From Gonatopus flavifemur (Eukaryota; Arthropoda; Insecta; Hymenoptera; Dryinidae): a DNA stretch of 64,000 nt. A program made the translations under genes and the position numbers. This document shows, piece after piece, positions 1 through 10,895 of the stretch. The DNA lies in the NCBI GenBank assembly GCA_018340375.1, contig JAFFJZ010000099.1, forward strand, positions 246,704 to 310,703, given 5' to 3'. Below the pieces are notes generated by a model. That model saw nothing but the letters and a program-made list of their open reading frames with translations, was not told the origin of the DNA and searched no databases. How positions within the stretch are numbered: position 1 is the stretch's first letter; every line of letters starts with the position of its first letter.

Positions 1-130
1 CAACCCCATAAATTCAACAGTGACGAATAATACTTGCACATAACAATTTACGAAAAACTTTGAAAGTTTCATGGGACATATAAAATTTGCAAATGGTCTG
101 AGTACATGAACTAATCCATATTATGAAGAT

Positions 131-293
131 GATACCTAGCGGCGGGGCAGCAGCCAAATAGTTTATGGCAAACTGCGAGCAAACGTTTCAATTCAATAAA
201 AATATCTGTACAAAGCAATATTTTGATTGAATTTAAGCGTTTGCCTGTAGTTTGTCATAAACAATTTGGCTACTGCCAACGCCGCTGGCATCC
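131..293. repeat. Imperfect inverted repeat (MITE-like)
   Basis: The arms at about 131-200 and 224-293 are reverse complements with scattered mismatches: one reads ATAGTTTATGGCAAACTG and the other, inverted, reads ATTGTTTATGACAAACTA. Outer ends are GCGGCG/CGCCGC-like. No coding potential is seen inside. Probably a small foldback or MITE remnant. Confidence 0.6.
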
Positions 294-299
294 CCTTCA

Positions 300-645
300 T
301 ATTTGAAAATAAATCATATCGATGTATTCATTTGGCAAATCTTTGTGGTGAGGATTTTAGTTTTGTCAGATGACCTCAATATCAACATAATATATAAGAT
401 GATAAAATACTCATAATTTTGTCAGTATATATTCATACTCTCGACAGACTTCGTGCCCCAATTGCTTAAGTCTCGGAAGAGTCTGGGAGAGTCCTAAAAC
501 CCATACTTTCTCCCATACTGTTGTGAGACTATGTCCAATACTATTCCCATACTAATGCGAGACTACTGTCGGATTCTAGCGAGACTCCCACCGAGACTGT
601 TCCCATACCATTGCCAGACTACTTTTTTCTGCGCGGGCATGCCCA
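300..645. other. Non-coding stretch with short direct repeats
   Basis: No gene is visible. Between about 460 and 640 the words GAGACT and CCCATAC recur at irregular spacing, forming a degenerate short-repeat patch just before the LINE fragment. Confidence 0.4.
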
Positions 646-835
646 CATCTGCGTACTCAGAGGAAGATATCGAAAAAACGTACGATGGAATAGAAGAAGT
701 GATAGAATATGTGAAGGGAGAAGAAAATTTAATGATCATAGGCGACTGGGATCCGGTAGTAGGGCAAGGAAGAGAGGGCGACATGATAGGAGATTTTGCG
801 TTAGGAAAAAGAAATGAAACAGGACAATGTATGAA
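645..835 (+). pseudogene. LINE endonuclease (EEP-type) fragment
   Basis: About 60 codons are open and read SEEDIEKTYDGIEEVIEYV followed by NLMIIGDWDPVVGQGREGD. This looks like the internal part of the apurinic-type endonuclease of non-LTR retrotransposons, where the motif is usually GDWNAVVG. Here the Asn is an Asp. The C-terminal LGKRNETGQ also fits that family. No reverse transcriptase follows and the frame stops soon after, so this is a dead 5'-truncated or internally broken piece. Family identity is inferred from remembered motifs, not a search. Confidence 0.65.
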
Positions 836-847
836 ACAGAATAATTA

Positions 848-1614
848 ATCCCATAAGAAAATAATTTTGATCCATCACGGGAGACGGTTAACCTTTCTTT
901 TATGAAATTTTTCTTGAATTCACCAGCACAAGAATTGATTTCAATTTCTGATTGATCAACAAACTTTACATGAGTTTCATAAACAAATTTGACAAGTTTT
1001 ATTCATTCCTGAAAAAATTCCTGTGATTCAGATCCTAATTCTTTCATTTAACGTGCGCAATTTTATGTTTGCCTTGAATATATTCTCATCGTAAACTCTC
1101 AACAAAGTCGAGGATTACAATAAATGACAATTCAATCACTCAGTTGTCATATTGGAGATCTGCTAATATAATAAAGGCTTTGTCTCCCACTCGGAGAACC
1201 CGGGTTCAAATCTCGCTCTGAGGCAACTTTCTAACTGTGGAACTTAAAATTCCCTTTGCTCCACAAATGAATCAAAACAAATCGTGATAGAATGTTTGTA
1301 GTAATAAATTCGGACGAAAAATTTTTTTCCTCAGTCAAAAGTAATATTTTTCAAATATTTGAATATAAATTATTCATATAACTATATAATATTGCAAAAT
1401 TGAATATTTGAATTGTTAATACTCTTGACAATATAATATTGTTGCCAATTGAGCAACAGCGACGGTCTCATTTTCACGATATTTATTGTGGGTTGATATA
1501 TAACAATATTTTATTGTCAATCCAGCAATATTATTGTTAGTTTTTTTCTCCGTGTAGTATAGAAGTAGTTTTTCCGCACTTTAGACATCATTTGGCGTAG
1601 GTATATGTGATTTG
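848..1614. other. Gene-free AT-rich DNA
   Basis: No supported gene. Around 1,190-1,230 there is a tRNA-like B-box (GGGTTCAAATC), but no A-box or cloverleaf could be found, so it may be a SINE scrap. The rest is AT-rich with ATATT runs. Confidence 0.4.
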
Positions 1615-1985
1615 CCCTAGTGGAAATGATAGAAAGATACACTGAGAGAAAAGAAACGTGAAAATTACAATCTTTATTAACAGATTGAAGACATCGCGGA
1701 TCAAAGAAGGCAATCACTCCACATTAGTCCAATAAATTACTATAAATAGTCATTTTGTTTCTCCAAATAGTAATTTATTGAACTAACGTTGAGTGATTAT
1801 CTTCTATGATCCGCGATGTCTTCAACCTGCTAATAAGAATCATAATTTTCACGCTTTCTTTTCTCTCAGTGTAGGATAAAATTAAATTGAATAGGATAAA
1901 ATTGAATTGCATTTCTATCCGTTTCGATCCTATTTATATCCATTTGCAATTTTCCATCTGAATCTATCAAACATTTCTACTAGAG
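1615..1985. repeat. MITE with CCCTAGTGGAAA ends
   Basis: The left end CCCTAGTGGAAATGATAGA matches the inverted right end near 1,985, which reads TCTATCAAACATTTCTACTA. The same terminal word is at 36,654-36,811. The interior is largely replaced by a second hairpin element at 1,640-1,871, so this is the older insertion. Confidence 0.55.
1640..1871. repeat. Hairpin MITE, CACTGAGAGAAA ends, TA duplication
   Basis: Almost perfect inverted repeat with arms of about 100 bp. It starts CACTGAGAGAAAAGAAACGTG and ends with the complement. TA dinucleotides flank both ends (1,638-1,639 and 1,872-1,873). The arm contains CATCGCGGATCA, repeated inverted near 1,810-1,822. Nested in the CCCTAGTGG element. 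Confidence 0.8.
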
Positions 1986-1989
1986 TGAC

Positions 1990-2833
1990 TTGAACATACG
2001 TAGTTTAGTTCAACATGAATGACCGTAGTTTTTCACGCCTTTCTACAGACGTGTTCGAAACCGCGTGCTTAGGCGTAGTTTTAGGCATAGTTTTGTTGTA
2101 CTTTTCGGCATAATTGGGCGTATATATATTCCCACAAGGGCAGTTGAATACTTATTCCAACTAATTATTCAGTTGTTTCAACTAACCAGTTAGTTGTTTC
2201 AACTAACCAGTTAGTTGTTTCAACTATCATGGTGGTTGCACCGGAAGAAATGATTAGTAACCCTTATTTCAAATTAGTTCCAGCAACTAGATACAGTCGG
2301 TTATATTTAAATAACTAAAGCGAGTGTTGGCTTAACTGAATTCAAATTCAATTTCTCTGATTTTAATTGCTATTACTAATTTGAAGTTGCCTTTGCTACA
2401 ACTTTTATTACCGGCTTCTATTTTTTTATTCCTCGCAACTAATTTTCACAACCAACTTCAATTCATTCGGTCGAATAAATCATTTTTTTCAGTGTGTTTC
2501 AACTAACTGGTTAGTTGGAACAACTAACCAATTGGTTAGAATGACTATTTACCTTATCTTACACTGGCTTGCAAAAACTATACCATTTCACTCATCCTGC
2601 TACTTTAGGATAAAATGTAGTGATATTCAAAACTTCATTCCTCTCTGTTTAGAGTAGTCGATATTCCAATCAAACGAAAAATGAGAATGATTAGTCTCCA
2701 TGTACAAGACAGAAGTAAACAATTTGTGTACCCATCAATTCTCTTCAACGCTAAACTTTATTGAATAGTCAACCCGTGTGCACTTCCTGCGATTTCATAG
2801 AAAACAATAATAATCTAGATCACTGACCATTCC
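1990..2833. other. Gene-free DNA with GTTTCAACTAACCAGTTA repeats
   Basis: At 2,165-2,225 the words AGTTGTTTCAACTAACC recur about three times in tandem. A further inverted cluster lies at 2,495-2,545. Elsewhere no structure or coding potential is seen. Confidence 0.45.
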
Positions 2834-2835
2834 TA

Positions 2836-3258
2836 CACGGAAAAAAGAAAACAGCAATGGTTACTGTGAATCGCAGTAATTCATTGAAAAAAAATGAAAA
2901 ATCAAATTCACGCCGTTCATTACTGCGCCTCCCAGTAACCGTTAATGTCCAAGCAGTGATGCCAGATTCGGCCGACCGAGTCGGTTTACCCTCTCCATTA
3001 CACCCATCTGTATAGAACTTTCACACACACAATGAAACCACCGACAAAAGGAATTTGATTGTGTAGAGCGTGATGGAGGGGGTACACCGAGTCGGTCGGC
3101 CGAATCTGGCATCACTGTGTCCAAGCAATATTGACGAATTTCACTGCAGTACACATCACTGTGATCGCGCTAACCTCTATCATTCAAGCGTGTTTTCATT
3201 CGTTTTTCAATTGATTGCTGTTATGGACAGTAACCAGTGCTGTTTTCTTTTTTCCGTG
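2836..3258. repeat. MITE with CACGGAAAAAAG ends, TA duplication
   Basis: The left end CACGGAAAAAAGAAAACAGC is complementary to the right end, GCTGTTTTCTTTTTTCCGTG. Both are flanked by TA (2,834-2,835 and 3,259-3,260). Subterminal words such as GGTTACTGT/ACAGTAACC also pair. A hAT-type MITE has inserted into it at 2,954. Confidence 0.75.
2954..3117. mobile_element. hAT-type MITE, 164 bp, with 8-bp duplication
   Basis: Inverted ends CAGTGATGCCAGATTCGGCC and its complement enclose 164 bp. The 8-bp direct repeat TGTCCAAG flanks both sides exactly (2,946-2,953 and 3,118-3,125), which is the hAT signature. It sits inside the 2,836-3,258 MITE, so it is the younger insertion. A sister of the same length lies at 61,423-61,586 and a solo end at 33,407. 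Confidence 0.85.
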
Positions 3259-3540
3259 TACTAAGCACTGAATTAGAGCAATTCTATTGTCTAAATAATT
3301 TCATAACAGATTACAACCATCACATCAACTCACGTAACTTTTTGGGTCTCACATGCAACATTTATGATATACTATATAAATTACACAGCTACACAAAAAA
3401 AAAATTCCGGGGTAGGAGGTAAGACCATGAATACTATATGTTTTTGGGGTCGCTGAATCAGAATTTCGGGTCAGAATAACTCCATCGGGCCAGGGTTTTT
3501 CGTAACCTCAAAAAAACTGCTTTTTTGAACTATATGACTA

Positions 3541-3813
3541 CACTGTAAAAAATATTCTGAAATTTCCAAAATCAGATGTGTATAAAAATTCTGAAACTTG
3601 TAATTGAAATTAAGTTCAATCATGAATTCATGAAATTTAATGCAAAATGTGTGAAAATTCATATAAAAATGCATAAAAAATCATAATTTTGTATGAGATA
3701 TCATGAAATTTCATATGAAAAGCCAAAGAAGTTTTGAAAATTCAATACAAAATGTATATGTTAATTGCTTCACATACATTTCTATGAAATTTAGGAAGCA
3801 ATTTTTTACAGTG
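3541..3813. repeat. MITE with CACTGTAAAAAAT ends inserted in left TIR
   Basis: The left end CACTGTAAAAAATATTCTGA and the right end ATTTTTTACAGTG are inverted, with TA on both sides. Removing it joins CTATATGACTA to CAACCGCTCATAT, which restores the match to the right TIR near 9,075. A truncated inverted copy of its body lies at 22,565-22,750. Confidence 0.8.
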
Positions 3814-4558
3814 TAACAACCGCTCATATGAACCCCTTAACCCCATGAAATCACGACACGACAACCCCATATCACCTATAATCCATAACTCTATAATAAT
3901 ATAACCCCATAACCTCCAAACCCCATAACTCCATTGCTCCCAAATGAAATAAAATATATCTCAGGCAATTTTTGAAAATATAAATTTAAACTAACAATCA
4001 GGATACGTTCGAACGATAAAATAAAACGTAATTACCCCATAACCCTATGACCCCGTGACATTATAACCCTATAACCGTATCACCCCATTGTCTTCAGATC
4101 AAATGAAAACAGCCTATCTGGGGCTATTTGTATTAATACAAATTTTCAATATACATTTGAACATTGGAGTAAAAGGTTATAACACCGTGACACCACTACA
4201 AAGGAGATTCCTAAAACTGCGTGTGTCTGCATCCAGGGCACCTCCTCGCGGTGACGGCGGGCAATGGGGTGAGCCCGTTATCCGAATGAGTCCCTGAATT
4301 GCGGATCAGATGCCGTCATGGCAGGCACACGCAAGTGTCTTACGATGCAGAGGAATCTCGGAGCCTCAGTATCGGCGGTTGGTAAGGGTGTGAAAGCGGG
4401 CCCTCAGGCGTCGTCATCAAGAGACCGTAGTTCCACATTGGTTGATGACTCGGCTAATGTGGAATATAATGCTACAAGGAAACAACCCCAAAAGTTCGTG
4501 CAATCTCATGATTGCCAAGTAAATCATGATCTATTTTGTTATACTCTCTGATCAAATA
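3814..4558. other. Inner left TIR and start of internal region of the long-TIR element
   Basis: CCCCATAACC-rich words recur through 3,835-4,085. From 4,088 to about 4,297 an open stretch is the inverted counterpart of 8,776-8,977, so it is TIR sequence and not a separate gene. A further open stretch at 4,318-4,551 runs up to the mariner insertion. It could be the 5' part of the decayed gene that resumes after 6,893, but no family motif is visible. Confidence 0.4.
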
Positions 4559-4595
4559 GTACCCGGAATTTCTTAATGAAACGAAGACGGTTCAA

Positions 4596-5582
4596 TTATT
4601 CATCGATATTCACTTTATTTCCTTCGAAGTAATCTTCTTTGAAAGCAATACACATATTCCAACTCTTCTTCCAATCTTCAAAATATTTTGCATAGGCCGA
4701 TTCCGGAATCGCCTCCAGTTCCTTCTGCGAATTGTACTTTATTGCCTCATTCATCTCGAAACGCTTTCCGCGAAGTGGTCACTTGAGTCGTGGGAATGGG
4801 AAAAAATCACAAGGAGCCATATCAGGCGAATACGGAGCTTGAGGAACGGTATGAACATTGTTTTTAGTCAAATAATCGCGTACAACATGAGATGTGTGTG
4901 CCGGTGTGTTATCGTGATGAAGAAACCACGAGTTATCTTTCCACAATTCTGGTCTCTTGCGACGAATGTTTTCCCTCAAAGGCTTCAATACGCTCACGTA
5001 ATATTCCTCATTCACTGTCTGACCTGGTGAGAAAAATTCGGAGTGGACCACACCACGGCAATCAAAGAAAACAGTCAACAAAACCTTGATTTCAGATCGA
5101 CTTTGTCGCGGTTTTTGAGGTTTTGACTCGTCTGAAAAGCGCCATTCCGATGATTGTTGGTTAGTTTCGATGTCATATTCATAGAACCATGTTTCGTCAC
5201 CGGTAATGATGCCTTCGATAACATTTTGGCCCAAAGGAAACATTTTTTTAGCGACATCAATGCGATGCTGTTTCTGCAACAAATTCAACACTCTCGGCAC
5301 AAGCCATGCTTCAACTCGTCTCATGGCCAAAATATTGTGCATAACGTTCTGCACCGATCCGAACGAGACACGAAGATCGGATGCTACCTCCCTAATGCTC
5401 ACACGACGATTTGCGAGGACGATTTCTTCAATTTTATCAATATTTTCGTCAGTGATACTGGTGAATGGACAACCGGAACGAGGCAAATCATCAACCACAG
5501 TACGACCTGCTTTAAACTCTTTGTACCACTCGTACGCTTGTGTTTTCGACATCGTCAAGTCCCCGTGGGTTCCTGTTAACAT
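4596..5582 (-). pseudogene. mariner transposase, D34D type, broken
   Basis: Cut-and-paste transposase that acts on its own TIRs in the nucleus. Seen in order on the minus strand: helix-turn-helix region with SKTQAYEWYKEFKAGR and GCPF; second HTH around REVASDLRVSFGSVQNV; first catalytic Asp in ITGDETWFYEYD; second in HHDNTPAHTS; third in YSPDMAPCDFF. There are 34 residues between the second and third Asp, as in the mariner clade. Two lesions are visible. An in-frame TGA at 4,779-4,781 falls where RLK is followed by PLRGKRF (likely an Arg CGA codon mutated to TGA). The N-terminus is also separated by a ~1-kb insertion: codons reading EQRVCLKFCVFNKISC lie at about 6,650-6,715. It cannot make a full protein. 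Confidence 0.85.
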
Positions 5583-5584
5583 CT

Positions 5585-6636
5585 CCCCAGCGATTTTGAG
5601 GTTACCAAAAAGTTACCAAAAAACTTCGGTACGTTTGTGACTTTTTCTTACCACAAAATAACTAACAACCGCATCTTCAGTGCTACTCATCAGTCACGAT
5701 TCGGTACCTTCTTGGAACCAAACCACTTTTTTTAACAGATTACAGGAATGGTCTTCTTGGTCATTTCTTGGTTGCTTCGTGGCTAAAAACCGGAGATTTA
5801 CCAGATGTTGAGAATCCTGCATTGGTTACAATTTAGTTCTTTCCATCTGCGGTAATTTCAGGCTTTTTTTCCAAAAAGGAACCAAGTTTTTGCCAATCAG
5901 TTGCACTCAAGTTTTGGTAATTCTATGGTTCTGAACCGGAAATTATCCAAATACTTACCAATTTAGTTCCTTCTATCTGCGATAAATCCAGGCATATTAT
6001 ACCCAAAAAGGAACCAACTCCCCACCAATCAGTGGCACTGAAGTTTTGGCGATTCTATAGTTGTGAACCGGAAATTATCCAAAACCTGACCAATTTTGTT
6101 CCTTCCATCTGCAGTAATTCCAGGTATACTCTTTCCAAGAAAGCAACAAATTGTTACCAATGAGTAACAATGCAAATTCGGTAATCCCACGGTTATGAAC
6201 CGGGAAGTAACCAAAAACTGACCAATTTGGTTCCTCCCATCAGCGGTATTTTCAAGATGTTTTTCCAAAAAGAAACTACATTGTTATCAATCAGTGGCAC
6301 TGAAGATTCGCTGGTTTTATGGTGATGAACTCGAAATTATCCAAAAACTTACCAATTTTGATCCTTCCATTTGCGATAATGTCAGGCATATTTTTCCAAA
6401 AAGGAACCGAATTGTACATCCTGGTGATTCCGTCATTCTTCACCAAAATTTGTCCAAAACTTCTCCCATAAAAATACCGATCGTGTAGTAATTTGTTGGT
6501 AATTATGTGGTGCAAAAAAGTAACAAACGGTACGACGATTTAACCACAATATAACCAATTTCCAACCACAATATTACCAAACCACAAAATTACCAATTTC
6601 TTACCAAAAATTTCGGTAAAAACGAAATCGCTAGGG
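5585..6636. mobile_element. Non-autonomous element with GGTTACCAAAA motifs, inside mariner
   Basis: It splits the mariner transposase reading frame. Ends are CCCAGCGATTTTGAGG (left) and, inverted, CCCTAGCGATTTCG (right), followed inward by TTACCAAAAA words at both sides. The core is a tandem array (5,830-6,440). No transposase is encoded. Superfamily unknown. Confidence 0.65.
5830..6440. repeat. Tandem array, ~130-bp unit, over four copies
   Basis: Units begin near 5,832, 5,962, 6,094, 6,227 and 6,356. Each has TAGTTCCTTCCATCTGCG-like sequence, CCAAAAAGGAACC, then CAGTGGCACTGAAG, then GAACCGGAAATTATCCAAAA. The last copy is partial. Open frames here are accidental products of the repeat. Confidence 0.75.
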
Positions 6637-6904
6637 CTTCAACGCTTCCACACATGAAATTTTGTTAAAAACACAAAATTTTAGACAAACTCTTTGCTCA
6701 ACCAAATTCGATATTGCGAAATTCGCAGAACACAACAAACACTGACTCGTTTACAAGGGAAAACGCACTAACTTCTGACGAATGAGGCGCAAACAGACAT
6801 TTGAGCGCTGAATAACAGATGGAATAACATGGAAAACGAAAGATTCCGCCAATATCTCAAGGGCGGTTTGTTTGAATAGAGAATTCCGGGTACTTTTTTT
6901 TCAG

Positions 6905-8588
6905 AAGGTATTTGTTCAAAATTTGAAGTTACATCTTTGTGGATAACAATTGATGAGTCTTTTTGTAAATTTTATGAAGAAGTTTTTGATTTGCGAGTTG
7001 ATAAGAGTAACGGCTGGCATCCATCTGTTATTTGCAATGCTCGTGAGAAGATGTTTTTGAAATGGAAAGTGCAGAAAATTATAGATGTCATAAAGTTCCC
7101 CACTCCAACAATTTGGAGATATCCTCGTACTTCAGAAGAATGCTACTTTTGCATGAATGACATTGAAGGTTTTACCATCAAGACTAAGAGTCGAATTGTA
7201 TATAATTCTGTTGAATCGGTCACCGCACCCGTATCGTACCAACAAACTGATTCTGATAATGACTTCAGTAAGAATACTATGGAAATTGAAGGATTAGGAA
7301 CTTCAAGCGATATTACCAACGATAACAGCAGTAGTGAATCAGAGTATGCAGTAGATACGAAGAAATCGAAGATTCCCTCGTAAGTGTCGCAAATGGAATT
7401 AAACGATCTTGTTAGAGATCTGGGCTTGCCGAAAAATAGTTCTGAGTTTTTGGCTTCATTTTTGAAAATAAGAATCTTTTGGAATCTACAACGAAAGTTT
7501 CATTTGATCGCAATCGTGATTTTGAATTCCGAAAGTATTTCGGCGAAGATGAGAAGTCATCTTGAGTATTTTGTAAGGATATTGACGGTTTGATGAATGT
7601 GTTCCAACCAAATGCTCACCAAGCTTCACTTACAAGCCGACTTTTCATCGATTTTTCAAAACTCAGTATTAAAGCTGTTCTGCTGCGTAATACAAATGTT
7701 ATTGCACCAATTTCAATCGCCCACTCAACCGTTATGAACGAAAAGTACGAAACTATGGGAATATTTTCACAAAAAATTCAGTATCAAAAACATTTATGGC
7801 AAATTTGTGGTGATTTGAAAATAATAACGATGCTTTTTGGACAACAGTCGGGCTTTACAAAATATCCTTGCTATTTGTGTTTGTGGGATAGCAGAGACAG
7901 ACAAAATCATCATAATTGGCTGGACAGTAGGCGGTGAGATCAACCTTTAACCCTGGTTCAAACAATATCATCAATGAATCTCTCGTGAATCCATCAAAGA
8001 TTCTCATTCCTCCTTTGCATATAAAACTTGGTCTTATGAAACAATTCGTGAAAGCTTTGGACAAAACAGGGGAAACGTTCAAATATTTATCTTCTAAATT
8101 CACTAAACATTCTGATGCCAAGTTGAAAGCAGGAGTATTTGATGGACCACAGATTCGTAAAATGTTCAGAGACAAAGATTTTGTTAAAAGAATGAATGAA
8201 CTGGAGAGCAGCTTGGTTGAGTTTTGAAGATGTGTGTTACAACTTTTTAGGTAATAACAAGAGTCCAAAGTATCAGCAAATTGTTGCTAAGATGGTTGAA
8301 GCCTTCAGAAATTTAGGATGCTTGATAAATGTGGAATTACACTTTTCGGATGCACATCTTGATAAATTCCCAGAGAATCTTGGAGATTTTAGTGAAGGGC
8401 AAGGAGAACGCTTTCATCAAGATATAAAAGTTATGGAAAATCGTTATCAGGGACGGTGGGATGTTAATATGATGGTTGACTTCTGTTGGAGTATGAAACG
8501 AGATACACCAAACAGTGATCGAAAGCGAAAAGCATTACGTAGATCGTTTGATGAAAAAAGAACTCGCTACAGTAGCAAAAATGAATGA
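6905..8588 (+). pseudogene. Decayed transposase-like gene of the long-TIR element
   Basis: Broken reading frames follow each other on the plus strand: 6,937-7,383, then an in-frame TAA, then 7,384-7,460, a frame change to about 7,945, another to 8,227, and 8,220-8,588. Motifs in order: WHPSVICNAREKMF; CKDIDGLMNVFQ; LFIDFSKLSIKAVLLRN; GQQSGFTKYPCYLCLWDSR; PPLHIKLGLMKQFVKALDK; GVFDGPQIRKMFRD; NFLGNNKSPKY; and GERFHQDIKVMENRYQGRWD. From memory this is a widespread arthropod protein family found in multi-copy, TE-like arrangement, but I cannot name its superfamily. A TGA precedes VFCKDIDG. Its place between long TIRs supports a transposase role (inference). Confidence 0.65.
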
Positions 8589-8619
8589 TATATTTCATAT
8601 TTATACATCATAGTTATCT

Positions 8620-8757
8620 GTTTTTTATTCTAGTCACGCGTTTTTTTAATCTAGTCACTCGTTTCTTAATCTAGTCATTCGTTTTTTATTCTAGTCGATC
8701 AGTTTTTATTCCAGTCATTTATTTTCTATCCAGTCACTCGTTTTCTATTCCAGTCAT
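8620..8757. repeat. Tandem repeat, ~22-bp unit (CTAGTCACTCGTTTTTTATT)
   Basis: About six to seven degenerate copies of TCTAGTCAnTCGTTTTTTAT follow directly after the stop codon of the decayed gene, before the right TIR. Confidence 0.75.
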
Positions 8758-9601
8758 AAAAGATCTTATAAAAAGGGCTACATGGTGTACAAAATCCGAT
8801 CGTGCAACCTTCCGGCGGTGTACATCGAGCAACGCTAATGCCGACGGTTCTATCATTGTTAAATGGGTTCACGGGTTTATAACCCTTAATTCCGCTACGC
8901 ATAAATGTTCTAAATATCCAAGACGATATGGATTGATGAAAATTGCCTGAGATATATTTTATTCTATTTGGGAACAATGGGGTTATGGAGTTATATTCTT
9001 ATAGGGTTATGGGTTAAAGGTGATATGGGGTTGTCGTGTTGTAGTTTCAAGGGATGAAGGGGTTTAATATGAATGGTTGTTAGTCATATAGTTCAAAAAA
9101 GCGGTTTTTTGAGGTTATGGAGAACCCTGACCCAATGGAGTTATTTTGAACCGAAATTTGGATTAAGCGACCCCAAAAACGTCTAGTAATCATGACCTGA
9201 CCCCCTCACCCGGGGATTTTTGTGTGTGTGGCTGTGTTATCTTCTTTCGCCCATCACTGCCCGGGAAAAAATAATTCATATATGGTCGTATATGAGCGCA
9301 TATGAATCATATATGAATCATATATGAACATATACAAACATATATGAGATCATATATGAGTATATATGGATTTTGGCCATATATGATCATGTATGAATGA
9401 GACTGTATATGGCCATATGTGATCATATTCAATCATGCATTATCACATACATCCATATATGGACAAAAAATGTCACAATTTTACATGGAATGTGATGAAA
9501 AACCAAAGGAGAGAGAAGTGAGATCAATCCTGATGGATTCCCCACTTTCATATATGACCATATATAAACATATATGGCCAAAATCCATATATGCTCATAT
9601 A

Positions 9602-10895
9602 CGAGGGTGGATTGATAAGTTTCCGGCCTGACCAAGAGATGGCGCCACTAGGCCTACCTTGAGGTGGCGTTCTATAGTACCATCCTTAGATAGCTTGTAG
9701 CTATAGTTTCAGTCCGATTGCCATGTTAGTTTAGTTTTGAGAGCACGCTGACCAAGACGCCTCTGTGTTTTTCGTAAAAATGGAAAAGCTGGAAAATCGT
9801 GCTGTCATCAAATACTTTTATTTGAAGGGGTTAACGCCGAAGGAAATTAAAGAAGAGATGGACTCAACACTGGGGACATCCTCCCCATCATATTCAACCG
9901 TTAAGCAGTGGGTTTCCGAGTTTAAAAAAGGTCGTGTGAGCACCTCTGATGAGCCTCGCTGAGGACGCCCCATTGAGGTCACAACTCCAGATATGATCGA
10001 AAAAATCCATCAAATAGTGCTGAAAGATCGCAGATTAAAAGTTCGTGAGATAGCTGAGACCTGTAAGATGTCATATGAACGTGTACAAAATATTTTGCAC
10101 CAACATTTGTATATGGAAAAGCTCTGTGCAAGATGGGTGCCGCGTTTGCTAACAGTCGACCAAAAATTGATTCGAAAGAACATTTCTACCGCCAATTTGG
10201 CGTTGTATAAGCGTAATCCAAGCGAATTTTTACGTCGATTCGTAACCTTTGACGAAACTTGGGTCCACCACTACACTCCTGAAACCAAAGAACAGTCTAA
10301 ACAGTGGATTGGACCAGGGGAACCAACTCCAAAGAAGGCAAAAACAATTTTTTCGGCGAACAAGGTTATGGCTACTGTTTTTTGGGATGCAAGAGGTATT
10401 ATATACATTGATTACCTTGAAAAGGGTAAAACTATCACTGGTCAATACTACGCAGACTTATTGCAACGTTTGAGCCACGAAGTGAAAATTAAACGACCTC
10501 ATCTGGCGAAGAAAAAAATCTTGTTTCATCACGATAACGCACCAGCGCACACGTCAATCGCTGCGATGGCTAAAATCAACGATCTGAAGTTTGAATTAAT
10601 GCCGCACCCTCCCTACTCTCCAGACCTAGCCCCGAGTGACTATTATCTGTTTCCTAACCTCAAAAAATGGCTTGGCGGTAAGAGATTTGCGGACAATGAA
10701 GAAGTAATCGAAGCTGTAAATGGGTATTTTGAGGAGCTTGACGAATCAGTCTATAGAGATGGCATTACTAGACTAGAACACCGCTATGAGAAATGTATCA
10801 GCCTTGGAGGAGATTATGTTGAGAAATAAAAAAAAAAAAATTCTTAAAAACGTTGTTTTTCTTGGTCAGGCCGGAAACTTATCAATCCACCCTCG
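9602..10895 (+). mobile_element. mariner, 1,294 bp, with perfect TIRs and TA duplication
   Basis: Ends CGAGGGTGGATTGATAAGTT and its exact complement extend as ~35-bp identical TIRs through CCGGCCTGACCAAG. The TA target duplication is at 9,600-9,601 and 10,896-10,897. Identical TIRs and one lesion in the gene suggest a fairly recent insertion. Confidence 0.93.
9780..10829 (+). pseudogene. mariner transposase, D34D, one premature stop
   Basis: Starts MEKLENRAVIKYFYLKGLT at 9,780, since the two upstream codons are less family-like. The frame spans about 349 codons, a normal mariner size. Paired HTH region: TPKEIKEEMDST, YSTVKQWVSEFKKGR, then REIAETCKMSYERVQNILH. WVPRLLT linker is present. Catalytic residues: FVTFDETWVHH, HHDNAPAHTS and YSPDLAPSDYYLF, with 34 residues between the second and third Asp. 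Ends CISLGGDYVEK. The only visible lesion is TGA at 9,960-9,962 after DEPR and before GRP. A CGA-to-TGA change is the simplest origin. All other codons are open, so this copy is nearly intact. Confidence 0.92.

Larger units (their letters stand above)
4559..6893 (-). mobile_element. mariner element interrupted by a second insertion
   Basis: Inverted ends are GTACCCGGAATTTC at 4,559 and GAATTCCGGGTAC ending at 6,893. The left end abuts TA; the right flank is a T run, so the duplication is not clean. The transposase is on the minus strand (4,596-5,582), with its N-terminal codons stranded at about 6,637-6,725. Removing the 5,585-6,636 insertion leaves about 1.28 kb, the normal mariner length. 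Confidence 0.8.
3381..9236. mobile_element. Long-TIR DNA transposon, heavily nested
   Basis: The left block (about 3,381-4,260) and the right block (about 8,776-9,236) are imperfect inverted repeats. Matched words include CTATATGACTA (left) against its complement near 9,085, CGACACGACAACCCCATATC against GATATGGGGTTGTCGTGTTG, and the CCGGGG ends beside ACACA tracts. Taking out the nested insertions (3,541-3,813; 4,559-6,893) leaves about 3.2 kb with a decayed plus-strand gene at 6,905-8,588. No clear target-site duplication was found, so exact ends are approximate and the superfamily is not assigned. Confidence 0.7.

Noticed and set aside
1180..1240. tRNA gene
   Set aside because: Only a B-box is visible; no A-box and no cloverleaf.
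5154..5640. Plus-strand open frames over the first mariner
   Set aside because: Shadows of the minus-strand transposase.
5830..6440. CRISPR-like array
   Set aside because: Units of ~130 bp repeat across their whole length with no unique spacers; it is an ordinary tandem repeat in a transposon.
9419..9635. Opposed open frames in the CATATATG array
   Set aside because: They are open on both strands because the sequence is palindromic; no protein family signal.
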